A stretch of 64,000 nucleotides of DNA from Saccharospirillum sp. (GTDB lineage: Bacteria; Pseudomonadota; Gammaproteobacteria; Pseudomonadales; Natronospirillaceae), in NCBI GenBank assembly GCA_018402545.1, contig JAGYIL010000001.1, positions 1,798,001 to 1,862,000 of the forward strand, in the 5' to 3' direction. Below the pieces are notes generated by a model, which did not search any database, was not told where the DNA came from, and saw nothing but the letters and a program-made list of their open reading frames with translations. The position numbers and the translations under genes are program-made. Shown piece by piece: positions 18,662 through 28,120 of the stretch (position 1 is the first letter of the stretch; every line of letters begins with the position of its first letter).

Positions 18662-21523
18662 CTAGGTATGCCGAGTAAGTATAAATCCGGCTTGGGCTAG
18701 CGTTGCTGCGGTTGACGCAGTGGTTTCGCTAGCCGGTCGTTCAGGCAGGTTATCTCGCCAGTCTCTGAAAAAACGCGCTTCGACACCGTCTAGTGATCCA
18801 CTGATAAGGTCGAAACCATCCCACGATGTCCATCCCGTTTGGTCTGGATGCAACGGGCCATCAGGCCCCATGCGCTCGGTAATTTCAGTGTATTCACGTT
18901 TACATGTTATGGTCCGGAGTATCTTGACTATAGCCTCTTCTCGGGTTTCGTTATGCCCATCAATGCCCCAGCTGCCAATATGAAAAATTGCCTTTTTAGT
19001 GGCACACAGAGTTCTCAGCATGGTCGCTTTTGACTCCGGGGGAGAGAACTGTAGTAGTTTCTGATCATCATTTAGTATGTTTTCTGCCATTTTATGTGCA
19101 TATTCATTCTCTTCAAATGGTAGTTTTAGGTTCATCCACCACTGGTCAATTCTATCGAATGTTCCGATTAAACCCTCGGCTAAGGATATGCCCACTGAAA
19201 ATATCCCGGAAATGACCTTGTGTAGGACCTCAAATGCTAATGCATCAATAATATCCAATTTCCGAAAATCAAACTTCATCAACTGGTGATACACAAACTG
19301 CACAAAATCGATCAGCGCATTAACATTTACTGCCGCTACAATTTCACCACTGGCACCTGTTCCAAAGGCCGCTCCCGATTTCGCACGGAACCGGAACTGC
19401 CCCTCTTCGTAGCCAATATACAAACCTAGCGTATACCCCATACCAAACCGAGCCTGAAACTCGCCCCCCAATTCAGCCAACGCCCGAAACGCCGGCTCAT
19501 CGTTAGTCCGCGCTTCCGGGTTATCCCATTCAATGGAACCGTTCACGCCACAGCCGCCAGAAACCCCGGTAAACGCATTCAATTGCACATCGGTGGGCAC
19601 GAAGTGCGGGTCGTTTTGTTGCTTTTGGGTGGCTTCATTGCTGCTTAGTCCGCGAATTTCTGGCTGCCCACCGTTCATGCTGATATCAACATTGCCCGAT
19701 AGCAGCACCTTGGCACCGGCGAAGCCCACCAGGTAAATGGTCATGGTGGCCCGAATGGCGCCGAAATCCAGTGGTTGGGTGCCGCCATCTTTGGTCGGCA
19801 GGTCCAGCCGCATCGGCCAGCCTTCCTTGCTGGGGAAATGGCAGCTCGCCGTTGCCTTGCCTTCAAACAACGCCACACTCATTTGTGCTTTGGCCGATAG
19901 GCCAATGGCGGTTTCGCTAAAGGTGGCCTCACCCGAAGCACCCGCAAAAAAGCGCAGCATGGCTGCTTCGGTGGTGGCAGAGTAGTGTTTGCTGGCGCTG
20001 AGCCAATCCCGCTGTTCGCCTTTAGTTGCGTTCCAGTCGGCCGCCCAGTCCGTCAGGCTGTGTTCAAAGGCGCCCAGGTCCAGGTTGGCACGCGTTTTCA
20101 GTTTCCCGCGGCTGAAGTCTTCCGCCAGTGAACGCGCGGCTTTATCGGCATCGAACCGGCCCGCTGCGTTGGTATAGCGCTGGGCATTGCGTACATCGGC
20201 AGTGAGCGAATAGCGCCGAATGTGGTTGCGAATTAAATCACTGCGCACATAGGTAAATTTGCGGCCGCGGTAGCCGAGCAGTTCGGTCAGCCCGGCAATC
20301 TGGTTGCTGTGCTGGGGGCCATTGCCCTGGTGGCTATCCAGTGCCGGGCCAAGTGCGGCCATTACGTTGTCTTTAGCGGTTGTTACGGGGTCGGCTGAAC
20401 CGTTGCCACTCGTTGAACTGTTCGTAGCGGGCTGAGAAGCCTGGTTTTGCTGCGCCGAGTTCAGGGCGGTGATGGCGGAGGTAAGCGCCTGGTGATCCTG
20501 GTCTATTACCTCGGCCAGTAGGTCTGGTATGACCAACAGGGCATCGCTTTCCGGCAGATAAGCCACTTCCAGCGACAGTGGCACCGGATCGGGCGGTAAT
20601 ACCGTAACATTGAGCGGGTGGTCTGCATCCCGGTTGCTGGCTTGCAACTGATACTCCCCGGCCGCCACCGGTATATCTAAAGACCAGTCGACATCGGCCT
20701 GGTCGCGATTGAGCGGCACCGATTGTTCGCCCTGGGTGGGCCCTTGCCACTGCACCCGCACGGCACGGCCGTAACTGCCAGTACCGGTAACGGCCAGCAC
20801 CGGCGTTCCCGGTACCCAGAGCTCCTGCCCGGGCTCTGGCGGCTGGCTCATGGTGTAATCCGGGTGGTTCAGGTTGGCCAACGGCGTGGCGTGGGGCACA
20901 CCATAGAGTTCAAACGCCAGGTCCCACCAGCTTTCATCGGCCGCCAGCCGGTAACGTTCACGGGTTTGTCGAATGGGGCGCTGTTCCAGGCGCAGTTCGT
21001 CGCCGGGTTCAGGCTGAACGATGCGCACCGTGGCATTGTGCTCAACACCCCCTTCAACCGCAGCGCCGCCCCCAAAACGTGAGGGCAGAGAGACAGATTT
21101 ATCAGCCGTGCCACTGCCCGAACCAACCGCCGTGCTTTGGGCCGGCAAATCTGTTCGGAACGCATACACCGACCGATGGCTGTGCAACCCCTGGCGGTAC
21201 TGGGTTACAGGCTCGGCCCGAACACCATCCCAGGCAATGAACAGCCGATGCTCGTTTGGCGAAGCCTGTTGCCAGGCGCGCGCCGTTTGCGCCGACGCCT
21301 GCCAGCAAAACCGGCGATGCTCTGGCCGCTGCAGAAAATGCCGAACGGGGTGGGGCAGTTCATACCAGCGAATGGGGTGGCAGCCGCTGGGTTTGGTCGA
21401 ATGCGGCTGGACATCTGGCGGAGCGGGGTCTACCGGCTCAAAACCGGAAAGAAAAGATTTTTCCCTGAAAAGACTATCAAAACCTTCATCAAACGCAGAA
21501 TCTAACCCTGATTGGTTGGTCAT
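18662..21523 (-). CDS. Large LysM-like protein of unknown function, intact copy
   Basis: 953 residues; family not recognised. No signal peptide. Residues about 46-125 are rich in Trp/His (SGCHPIRWYELPHPVRHFLQ). About 189-240 look LysM-like (RYRLAADESWWDLAFELYG...LWVPG). A beta-rich segment follows, then a helical SKHYSATTEAAMLRFFAG region. A Gly/Ala-rich stretch (GAAFGTGASGEIVAAVNVNA) leads into a helical C-terminal domain with HKVISGIFSVGISLAEG. The architecture is reminiscent of secreted, VgrG-linked cargo proteins, but nothing else of a type VI system is present here. It is paired with the SUMF1-like gene and duplicated, with a deletion, at 24440-26897. Confidence 0.6.
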   Translation of the reverse strand: MTNQSGLDSAFDEGFDSLFREKSFLSGFEPVDPAPPDVQPHSTKPSGCHPIRWYELPHPVRHFLQRPEHRRFCWQASAQTARAWQQASPNEHRLFIAWDGVRAEPVTQYRQGLHSHRSVYAFRTDLPAQSTAVGSGSGTADKSVSLPSRFGGGAAVEGGVEHNATVRIVQPEPGDELRLEQRPIRQTRERYRLAADESWWDLAFELYGVPHATPLANLNHPDYTMSQPPEPGQELWVPGTPVLAVTGTGSYGRAVRVQWQGPTQGEQSVPLNRDQADVDWSLDIPVAAGEYQLQASNRDADHPLNVTVLPPDPVPLSLEVAYLPESDALLVIPDLLAEVIDQDHQALTSAITALNSAQQNQASQPATNSSTSGNGSADPVTTAKDNVMAALGPALDSHQGNGPQHSNQIAGLTELLGYRGRKFTYVRSDLIRNHIRRYSLTADVRNAQRYTNAAGRFDADKAARSLAEDFSRGKLKTRANLDLGAFEHSLTDWAADWNATKGEQRDWLSASKHYSATTEAAMLRFFAGASGEATFSETAIGLSAKAQMSVALFEGKATASCHFPSKEGWPMRLDLPTKDGGTQPLDFGAIRATMTIYLVGFAGAKVLLSGNVDISMNGGQPEIRGLSSNEATQKQQNDPHFVPTDVQLNAFTGVSGGCGVNGSIEWDNPEARTNDEPAFRALAELGGEFQARFGMGYTLGLYIGYEEGQFRFRAKSGAAFGTGASGEIVAAVNVNALIDFVQFVYHQLMKFDFRKLDIIDALAFEVLHKVISGIFSVGISLAEGLIGTFDRIDQWWMNLKLPFEENEYAHKMAENILNDDQKLLQFSPPESKATMLRTLCATKKAIFHIGSWGIDGHNETREEAIVKILRTITCKREYTEITERMGPDGPLHPDQTGWTSWDGFDLISGSLDGVEARFFRDWRDNLPERPASETTASTAATLAQAGFILTRHT

Positions 21524-21636
21524 CCCTATCCCCTGATCCCTGAGGTTGAGTTATTGGTCAACAGAGGAAGACTTTAAGGGGGTGAATCCACAGGTCCAGC
21601 AGCAAAACAGAAGCCTGTGATTGCATGCACAAAAAT

Positions 21637-21668
21637 AGCTACGAGCTACGAGCGAAGAGCTAACAGCC
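21637..21668 (+). repeat. Heptamer array H4
   Basis: AGCTACGAGCTACGAGCG, then AAGAGCTAACAGC. It separates the first duplicated pair from hipBA. Confidence 0.8.
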
Positions 21669-21679
21669 TTAACCTCCTG

Positions 21680-21793
21680 TTTCCAATACGTGAAAAATTT
21701 GCGCTTCTGCGCGAAATGCCGCTACTATTTCCAGTACGTGAAAAATGTGGAGTGTCAGGCGCTCATGTCTAATAATATTCCAGTTCGTGATAA
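21680..21793 (+). promoter_or_regulatory. Three repeated operators upstream of hipBA
   Basis: Three copies of a 17-nt dyad, TTTCCARTACGTGAAAA (pattern TTTnCA-N5-TGnAAA), lie at 21680-21696, 21728-21744 and 21777-21793. The third is diverged. Their starts are 48 and 49 bp apart. Spaced operators are known for HipB autorepression; the sequence here differs from the E. coli hip operator. Confidence 0.65.
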
Positions 21794-21812
21794 AACTAGA
21801 GAGTCCAAACCA

Positions 21813-22100
21813 ATGGATATTGGCTTTGGCCCACAGCGTACCCCTGAAGCTCTGGGGAGCTTGTTCCGGACTGAACGCAAAAGAAGAGACATGACGCTCT
21901 ATCAGGTTCATGCCACCTCTGGCCTTTCCATGCGGTTTTTATCGGAATTTGAGCGTGGTAAACCCAATGTATCTCTGGTTAAAGTCATGCAGGCACTGCA
22001 GGCTATGGGCCTCGAACTGATGATCTTCCCGCGCAGGGAGGCGGGCAGCCTGATGATTCAGCACCGTAAACACTATAAGCCGGATGACCAAATAGAATGA
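21813..22100 (+). CDS. hipB: HipB-type XRE antitoxin
   Basis: Antitoxin and autorepressor, 95 residues from the ATG at 21813. The frame is open to 21690, but that would put the operators inside the coding region, so the later start is preferred. ATG at 21765 is a further alternative. The helix-turn-helix is LGSLFRTERKRRDMTLYQVH...SMRFLSEFERG, followed by LMIFPR. Its stop overlaps the hipA start by 4 nt. It most likely binds the three dyads upstream. Confidence 0.85.
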   Translation: MDIGFGPQRTPEALGSLFRTERKRRDMTLYQVHATSGLSMRFLSEFERGKPNVSLVKVMQALQAMGLELMIFPRREAGSLMIQHRKHYKPDDQIE

Positions 22101-23371
22101 AGCGCCACAGTGGCCACGTTTGGTGGCATAACCAAAAGGTAGGAACATTGCGTGAGGATGACCGTGGCCTACTGCGTTTTGCCTACCTTGCAGACTGGTT
22201 GAGTGACAACGGCTTTCCGGTTTCTGTTAGCTTGCCGATCAGTCAGGGTGATGCTGAAACTGACGCCCATTCCTACTTTACCGGGTTACTGCCCGAAGGT
22301 GAGACCCGCAAGCGCATCTGCCGCCAATGGCAGATAGATATAAACAACGACGCGGGCTTACTGTTCGCCATTGGAGCGGACTGCGCTGGTGCCCTGAGTA
22401 TTCTACCTGGCCAACAAGAGCCAGGCCCGCGGGAAGCCGCGGGCCAGCCTCTGGCTCAGGCAGATTTGGCGCGCATCATTACCAGCCATGGCGCACTGAT
22501 CGACCCAGGCCAAACACTCGAGCAGCGCTTTTCATTGGCGGGCGCGCAAGACAAATTCACTTTGATCTGCGATGCCCGCGGCTATCGAATGCCTCAGGCC
22601 ACAGATCCCTCTACCCACCTGATGAAATTCGAGACCGTACGCCACGTCTGTTTTGCCGAATACATGGCCACTCAAATAGCGGGCGAACTGGGTTTGCCAA
22701 TCATCAACATGGCCTACAACACCTTAAATCAGGGCAGAGCCGCCATACCCTGGCTGATGCTAGACCGCTACGACAGAGCCCAGCATCGGGGACAAACCGT
22801 TCGATTGCATCAGGAAGATTTAATACAGGCATTGGGTTACCCCACAGCCTATAAGTATGAACATGACGGCGGGCCCGATCTGCAGGCTGTTGCAACCCTG
22901 CTACGAGAAGTAGTCGAAACACCCCTTGAAGCCATTGCCAACCTGCGTGACTGGCAGATATTTAATCTACTGATAGGCAATTGGGACGGACACGGCAAAA
23001 ACCTGGCACTGCTCTACCCATTGGGGTCAGACGTGCCTGTTCTAGCGCCATTTTACGACTTGGTCAGCATTGAGCATATCAACAAAGTAGGGAAGGCAAA
23101 CTACGCTCGGGACCTGGCCTTCTCCATAGGTGGAGATTTCACGCCGGAACGCATAACCAGAGCATCCTGGGCGGCCTTCGCGAAGCAACTGAGTATTCCT
23201 TTGAAGCCATTAATAGATCGAGTGGCTGACCTTGCGACCCGCATCCCCGAAAGCGCAAGCGTTTGCCTGAGCAGATACCAGGCACAACAGGGCAGCCACC
23301 CAATGCACCGAACGTTTATGACAATGGTTAAAAAAAGAGCACGCTGGGTATATGACAATCTGAGTAGTTAA
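22097..23371 (+). CDS. hipA: HipA-type serine/threonine kinase toxin
   Basis: 424 residues. The N-terminal HipA N1 domain (MKRHSGHVWWHNQKVGTLRED) is followed by the kinase: FSLAGAQDKF carries the autophosphorylated-serine/P-loop region, and NWDGHGKNLALLY is the catalytic loop with Asp and Asn. FYDLVSIEHI supplies the metal-binding Asp. HipA kinases typically phosphorylate an aminoacyl-tRNA synthetase and cause dormancy. The family role is established; the target here is unknown. Intact, and framed by heptamer arrays H4 and H5. Confidence 0.92.
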   Translation: MKRHSGHVWWHNQKVGTLREDDRGLLRFAYLADWLSDNGFPVSVSLPISQGDAETDAHSYFTGLLPEGETRKRICRQWQIDINNDAGLLFAIGADCAGALSILPGQQEPGPREAAGQPLAQADLARIITSHGALIDPGQTLEQRFSLAGAQDKFTLICDARGYRMPQATDPSTHLMKFETVRHVCFAEYMATQIAGELGLPIINMAYNTLNQGRAAIPWLMLDRYDRAQHRGQTVRLHQEDLIQALGYPTAYKYEHDGGPDLQAVATLLREVVETPLEAIANLRDWQIFNLLIGNWDGHGKNLALLYPLGSDVPVLAPFYDLVSIEHINKVGKANYARDLAFSIGGDFTPERITRASWAAFAKQLSIPLKPLIDRVADLATRIPESASVCLSRYQAQQGSHPMHRTFMTMVKKRARWVYDNLSS

Positions 23372-23372
23372 G

Positions 23373-23450
23373 CCACGAGCTAATAGCAAAGGCAAATAGC
23401 TGTCTCTGTTACTAAACACTCGCAGCTAACAGCTCGAAGCTCGCAGCTCA
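23373..23450 (+). repeat. Heptamer array H5
   Basis: The left part reads CGAGCTAATAGC and the right part CGCAGCTAACAGCTCGAAGC, then TCGCAGCTC, in inverted relation. It separates hipBA from the second SUMF1-like copy. Confidence 0.8.
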
Positions 23451-23535
23451 TTCCAAATCTGTGACTCCAGCCTAAAACTTGCCCACCCAAGCTTGATACA
23501 CTGTACCAACCAGTCACCCGAGTAAGGATCACTCA

Positions 23536-24408
23536 ATGCAAGCGCGTTTCTGGGTCGCCATCGCTATTGTTGTAGCTAGCGCGGGCGGTGCCACCCTGTA
23601 CGGCCTGAACCTCAACCCTTCCAAGCACCTGCCACGCCTCAAGGTCACCCAGGCCGATATTGATGCGCTGATCGACCGTACCTATGAACAGATGGTATTC
23701 GTCGAAGGCGGCGAGTTCCTGATGGGCGACATCATGCACGATGGGCTCTATTCAACCTGGGGTGATGACAACAAACCTGCCGTTAAAGTATCGCTCGATA
23801 GCTACTCAATTGGCGCCTATGAAGTCAGCTATGGAGATTTTGATATCTATACAGCAGCCAATGACCTGCCTCGTGCTATGGATCGTGATTGGGTTGTCGG
23901 TCAGGAGTGGCGCGGGCCTGACTATCCAGCAGGAACGAGTTGGACCCGGGCCAAAGCCTATTGTTTATGGTTGGCTGAAATCACAGGTGAACCCTTCGAT
24001 TTGCCGACAGAAGCCCAGTGGGAGTATGCAGCGCGCAGCCGGGGTTTGGATGTGATCTATGGGACTGATGATGGGACTATTCGTGTAGGTGAGAACTATA
24101 CCGATTTCAGAAGAGACCCTCATGTATCGGGCATATTCCCGCCGAATCCACTCGGATTATATGACATGTCCGGTAATATGAAGGAATGGGTTAATGATTG
24201 GTATGATAAAGGCTATTACGAAACTATGCCCAAGCATAACCCTCCTGGCCCAATGACTGGAACAGAAAAGGTTACGCGGGGAGGTGTGTTTGGTGAGTCG
24301 TTTACTGCCAGTAATATTATCATTAGGTTTAAACAGCCTGAATATGAAAAAGAGTTTAGCGTCGTTGGTTTCCGTTGTGCCTTGAACTCAAAATCACCGA
24401 TTATCTGA
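23536..24408 (+). CDS. SUMF1/FGE-fold membrane-anchored protein, copy 2
   Basis: 290 residues, nearly identical to copy 1 (17756-18634) over the first ~120 residues. It is increasingly diverged in the last ~60, especially at NDWYDKGYYETMPKHNPPGP and RFKQPEYEKEFSVVGFRC. The catalytic FGE cysteines are again missing (RGGVFGESFTAS). The upstream ~60 bp, including a TTGATACACTG motif and the RBS AAGGAT, is conserved between copies, so the promoter is probably included in the duplication. The variable part being C-terminal would suit specificity toward the partner (inference). Confidence 0.75.
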   Translation: MQARFWVAIAIVVASAGGATLYGLNLNPSKHLPRLKVTQADIDALIDRTYEQMVFVEGGEFLMGDIMHDGLYSTWGDDNKPAVKVSLDSYSIGAYEVSYGDFDIYTAANDLPRAMDRDWVVGQEWRGPDYPAGTSWTRAKAYCLWLAEITGEPFDLPTEAQWEYAARSRGLDVIYGTDDGTIRVGENYTDFRRDPHVSGIFPPNPLGLYDMSGNMKEWVNDWYDKGYYETMPKHNPPGPMTGTEKVTRGGVFGESFTASNIIIRFKQPEYEKEFSVVGFRCALNSKSPII

Positions 24409-24439
24409 TCCATTTATACAAGCTCTGACTGGTTGGTCA

Positions 24440-26897
24440 TTAGGCATGCCGAGACATTGTGTGCCTTGCTTGAGCTAAGGTTGCGGCTGATGAGGCTGGT
24501 ATATCTTTGGCCGGTTGCATAGGCAAGCCATCTAGCCAGTCCCTAAAAAAACGTGCTTCGACGCCATCGAGTGTGCCACTGATTATGTCGAAACCATTCC
24601 AGGAGGTCCATCCCGTTTGGTCTGGATGTAAAGGGCCTTCAGGTCCCATGCGTTCGGTGATCTCTGTGTATTCGCGTTTGCATGTAATGGTACGAAGGAT
24701 CTTAACAATGGCTTCTTCGCGAGTTTCCGTGTAACCCAAGCCCCAACTGCCTGGATGCAGCCAGGCTTTTCGAGTAGCGCAGAGCGTCCTTAGCATAGTC
24801 GCTTTCGATTCTGGAGGTGCAAACTGCAATAATCCTTCACTGTCAGCGAGAATGTTTTCTGCTAGTTGGTGTGCATATTCGTTTTCTTCGAACGGTAATT
24901 TTAACTCCCTCCACCAGCTATTGATCTGTTCGAACGAGCCTGAAAGCCCATCTGCGAACGCGATACCAACTGAGAAAATTCCCGAAATCACTTTATGCAA
25001 AACTTCAAATGCCAGTGTGTCAATAACCTCCAACTTCCTAAAATCAAACCTCATCAACTGGTGATACACAAACTGAACAAAGTCGATCAGTGCATTGATA
25101 CCCACGGTGGCCACTATCTCGCCGCTGGCACCCACGCCCAATGCAGCCCCGGCCTTGGCTCTGATCATGTACTTGCCATTCTCATAACCAATAAAGAGGC
25201 CTATCATAAAACCAGTACCCGCACGAACCTGAAACTCACCCCCCAATTCAGCCAACGCCCGAAACGCCGGCTCATCGTCTGTCCGGGCTTCCGGGTTATC
25301 CCATTCAATGGAGCCGTTAGCACCACAGCCGCCAGAAACCCCGGTAAACGCGTTCAATTGCACATCGGTGGGAACAAAGTGCGGGTCGTTTTGTTGTTTC
25401 TGAGTGGCTTCATTGCTGCTCAGCCCGCGAATTTCTGGCTGCCCACCGTTCATGCTGATATCTACATTGCCCGATAGCAGCACTTTGGCACCGGCGAAGC
25501 CCATTAAATAAATGGTCATAGTGGCCCGAATAGCGCCGAAATCGAGCGGTTGGGTGCCGCCGTCTTTGGTGGGCAGGTCCAGCCGCATCGGCAGTAAGTG
25601 AATAACGCCGAATGTGATTGCGAATTAAATCGCTGCGCACATAGGTAAATTTGCGGCCGCGGTAGCCGAGCAGTTCGGTCAGCCCGGCAATCTGGTTGCT
25701 GTGCTGGGGGCCACTGCCCTGGGGGCTAGCCAGCGCTGGGCCAAGTGCCGCCATTACGTCGTTTTTAGCAGTGTCGATCTGGCTGTCGGTTTCGGGTGTC
25801 TGTTCCGTTGCCTTGCGTTGCTGGGCGGCATTCAGGGCGGTGATGGCTGAGCTCAGCGCCTGATGGTCCTGATCGATCAAGTCGGCCAGCAGGTCTGGCA
25901 CCACCAGCAAAGCATCGCTTTCCGGCAGATAGGCCACTTCCAGCGCCAGTGGCACCGGGTCGGGCGGTAATACCGTAATAGTGAGCGGGTGTTCTGCATC
26001 CCGGTTGCTGGCGTGCAACTGATACTCCCCGACCGCCACCGGTATATCTAAAGACCAGTCGACATCGGCCTCGTCGCGATTCAACGGCACCGATTGTTCG
26101 CCCTGGGTGGGCCCTTGCCACTGCACCCGCACGGCACGGCCGTAGCTTCCAGTACCGGTAACGGCTAGCACCGGCGTTCCCGGTACCCAGAGCGCCTGCC
26201 CGGGCTCTGGCGGCTGGCTCATGGTGTAATCCGGGTGGTTCAGGTTGGCCAGCGGCGTGGCGTGGGGCACACCATAGAGTTCAAACGCCAGGTCCCACCA
26301 GCTTTCATCAGCCGCCAGGCGGTAACGTTCACGGGTTTGTCGAATGGGGCGCTGTTCCAGGCGCAGTTCGTCGCCGGGTTCAGGCTGAACGATGCGCACC
26401 GTGGCATTGTGTTCAAAACCCCCTTCAACCGCAGCCCCGCCACCAAAGCGTGAGGGCAGGGAGGCAGATTTATCAGCCGTGCCACCGCCCGAACCAACCG
26501 CCGTGCTTTGCGCCGGCAAATCTGTTCGGAACGCATACACCGACCGATGGCTGTGCAACCCCTGGCGGTACTGGGTTACAGGCTCGGCCCGAACGCCATC
26601 CCAGGCAATGAACAGCCGATGCTCGTTTGGCGAAGCCTGTTGCCAGGCGCGCGCCGTTTGCGCCGAAGCCTGCCAGCAAAACCGGCGATGCTCTGGCCGC
26701 TGCAGAAAATGCCGAACGGGGTGGGGCAGTTCATACCAACGAATGGGGTGGCAGCCACCGGGTTTCCGGAGAGGGGGTGCCTCTGGCTGAAGGCTATCGG
26801 TTGGCTTGGTACTGGCAAAAAAGGCGTCTTCCCTGAATAGGGGGTCAAACCCCTCATCAAACGCCGAACCTTGCCCTGATTCAAAGTGGCTGTTCAT
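24440..26897 (-). pseudogene. Large LysM-like protein, copy 2, broken by an internal deletion
   Basis: Homologue of 18662-21523. The N-terminal ~420 residues read from the ATG at 26897 and the C-terminal ~380 from an in-frame ATG at 25588, but in different frames. Relative to copy 1, the stretch between two CATCGGC heptanucleotides is gone (383 bp by copy 1 coordinates, a frameshift), with a single CATCGGC left at 25586-25592. The upstream part then runs ~50 residues out of frame to a stop at 25410. Two truncated products could still be made, but the central domain is lost. The N-terminal ~45 residues and the C-terminal region differ from copy 1 more than the rest. Confidence 0.8.
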
Positions 26898-27020
26898 TAT
26901 TCATCCCTTTCCCCACATCCCTGGGGCCAACGGTTATTACGAATAACGCGGGACTTTAACGGCGTGGGCACAGAGTTCCAGCGGCAAAAGAAAACCCTGT
27001 GATTGGCTTCGCAAAGATTG

Positions 27021-27078
27021 GTGCGAGTTACGAGTTACGAGTTATGAGCTACGAGCTGCGAGCTAACAGCTAACAGAA
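27021..27078 (+). repeat. Heptamer array H6
   Basis: GTTACGA and AGCTACGAGCTGCG units, ending AGCTAACAGCTAACAG. It closes the second duplicated pair and precedes a HEPN/MNT module. Confidence 0.8.
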
Positions 27079-27156
27079 CCCATTATCGTCTCGCGTCCCT
27101 AAACTAAAGCCCTCCTTCCTGCTAAACTCAGATTAAACTTCAAAAGACACAGCCCA

Positions 27157-27456
27157 ATGCGCCTAACACCATTCCAAAAACAGGCAATCCACCGCATCGT
27201 AGCAGAGCAACTAGGTTCTGATGCGAGAGTACTGTTATTCGGTTCACGGTTGGATGACAACGCACGGGGAGGGGATGTCGACTTACTGGTTGAGTTGAAT
27301 TACCCACTCACTAACCCTGCTGAAACAGCGGCATCCGTCAGTGTTGCCGTAATGCGGGCCTTAAATGGCCGCAAAATTGATGTTGTTCTGAGTGCCCCGA
27401 ACCTGCCTGACCAGCCTATCCATCGGATAGCCAGAGAGCAGGGGGCCTTGCTGTGA
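27157..27456 (+). CDS. MNT nucleotidyltransferase antitoxin, second pair
   Basis: 99-residue polymerase-beta-type nucleotidyltransferase with GSRLDDNARGGDVDLLV (GSxxxGxxxDxDL) and a third acidic residue in RKIDVVL. It is related to the copy at 8577-8876 (both start MRLT and keep LFGSRLDD) but clearly diverged. Its stop overlaps the GTG start of the HEPN gene by 4 nt. Confidence 0.82.
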   Translation: MRLTPFQKQAIHRIVAEQLGSDARVLLFGSRLDDNARGGDVDLLVELNYPLTNPAETAASVSVAVMRALNGRKIDVVLSAPNLPDQPIHRIAREQGALL

Positions 27457-27944
27457 GCAACTCATCCTTTGAGGCCCTTCAGCAGCGCTTAAGCTTCCTG
27501 GGCCGGGTAGTCAGAAAAGAGATACAGCATTTAAACTACTCGGAGCAGCGAGCCTTTGCCAAACCCATTACTATCGACAAAGTTCGCAGTATGGCGATTG
27601 ATGAAGCCTTTGCCGAGCGGGTGGAAGCCTATACCAGCCGTTTTTGCCGTTTACAGGATACCGTTGGTGACAAATTACTGCCCAGCTGGCTAACAGCCTT
27701 GGGTGAACAACCGCGTGCTGCTATAGATAACCTCGACAAAGCCGAGCGGCTCGGCGTGTTGGAGTCTGCCGATCAATGGCTGATAATCCGCCAACTTCGA
27801 AATCAAATGGTGCATGAGTATATCGAGGTTCCAGAAATACTGGCTAATGCACTTGAAGCTGCCCATTCATACCAGCCAGCCTTAATCCGCTGCGCTAACG
27901 CCATTCTGACCGACCTGGAGAAAAGAGAATTATTAGAAAAGTGA
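27453..27944 (+). CDS. HEPN-domain toxin, second pair
   Basis: 163 residues, helical, with RNQMVHEY fitting the RX4-6H HEPN signature. GTG start coupled to the MNT gene. The segment LDKAERLGVLESADQWLIIRQLRNQ parallels LNKAEKLGVVESAEAWLTARQIRNY in the first pair. The two modules are therefore paralogous systems rather than a recent copy. Confidence 0.82.
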   Translation: MSNSSFEALQQRLSFLGRVVRKEIQHLNYSEQRAFAKPITIDKVRSMAIDEAFAERVEAYTSRFCRLQDTVGDKLLPSWLTALGEQPRAAIDNLDKAERLGVLESADQWLIIRQLRNQMVHEYIEVPEILANALEAAHSYQPALIRCANAILTDLEKRELLEK

Positions 27945-27954
27945 GATGGTAGGT

Positions 27955-28108
27955 AGCTGCAAGTAGAGATCTGTGAGCTAAAAACTACGAGCTCCAACCT
28001 CACAATTCTATTTACACTAATAACTCACAGCTCACAGCCGTCTCTTAAGCTCGCAGCTAACAGCTATCTCTTAAACTAACAGCTCGCAGCTCAAAGCTCG
28101 CAGCTTCA
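27955..28108 (+). repeat. Heptamer array H7
   Basis: A degenerate left arm (GAGCTAAAAACTACGAGC) is followed by a longer right arm of CTCACAGC, CTCGCAGCT, AACAGCT and CTCTTAA units. It runs straight into the AAGGACCCCC leader of the first beta-CASP gene. Confidence 0.8.
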
Positions 28109-28120
28109 AAAAGGACCCCC

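Noticed and set aside
17756-21523. Part of a complete type VI secretion system
   Set aside because: No VgrG, Hcp, PAAR, Tss or ClpV genes are in the window. Resemblance of the large protein to secreted cargo is too weak to claim it.
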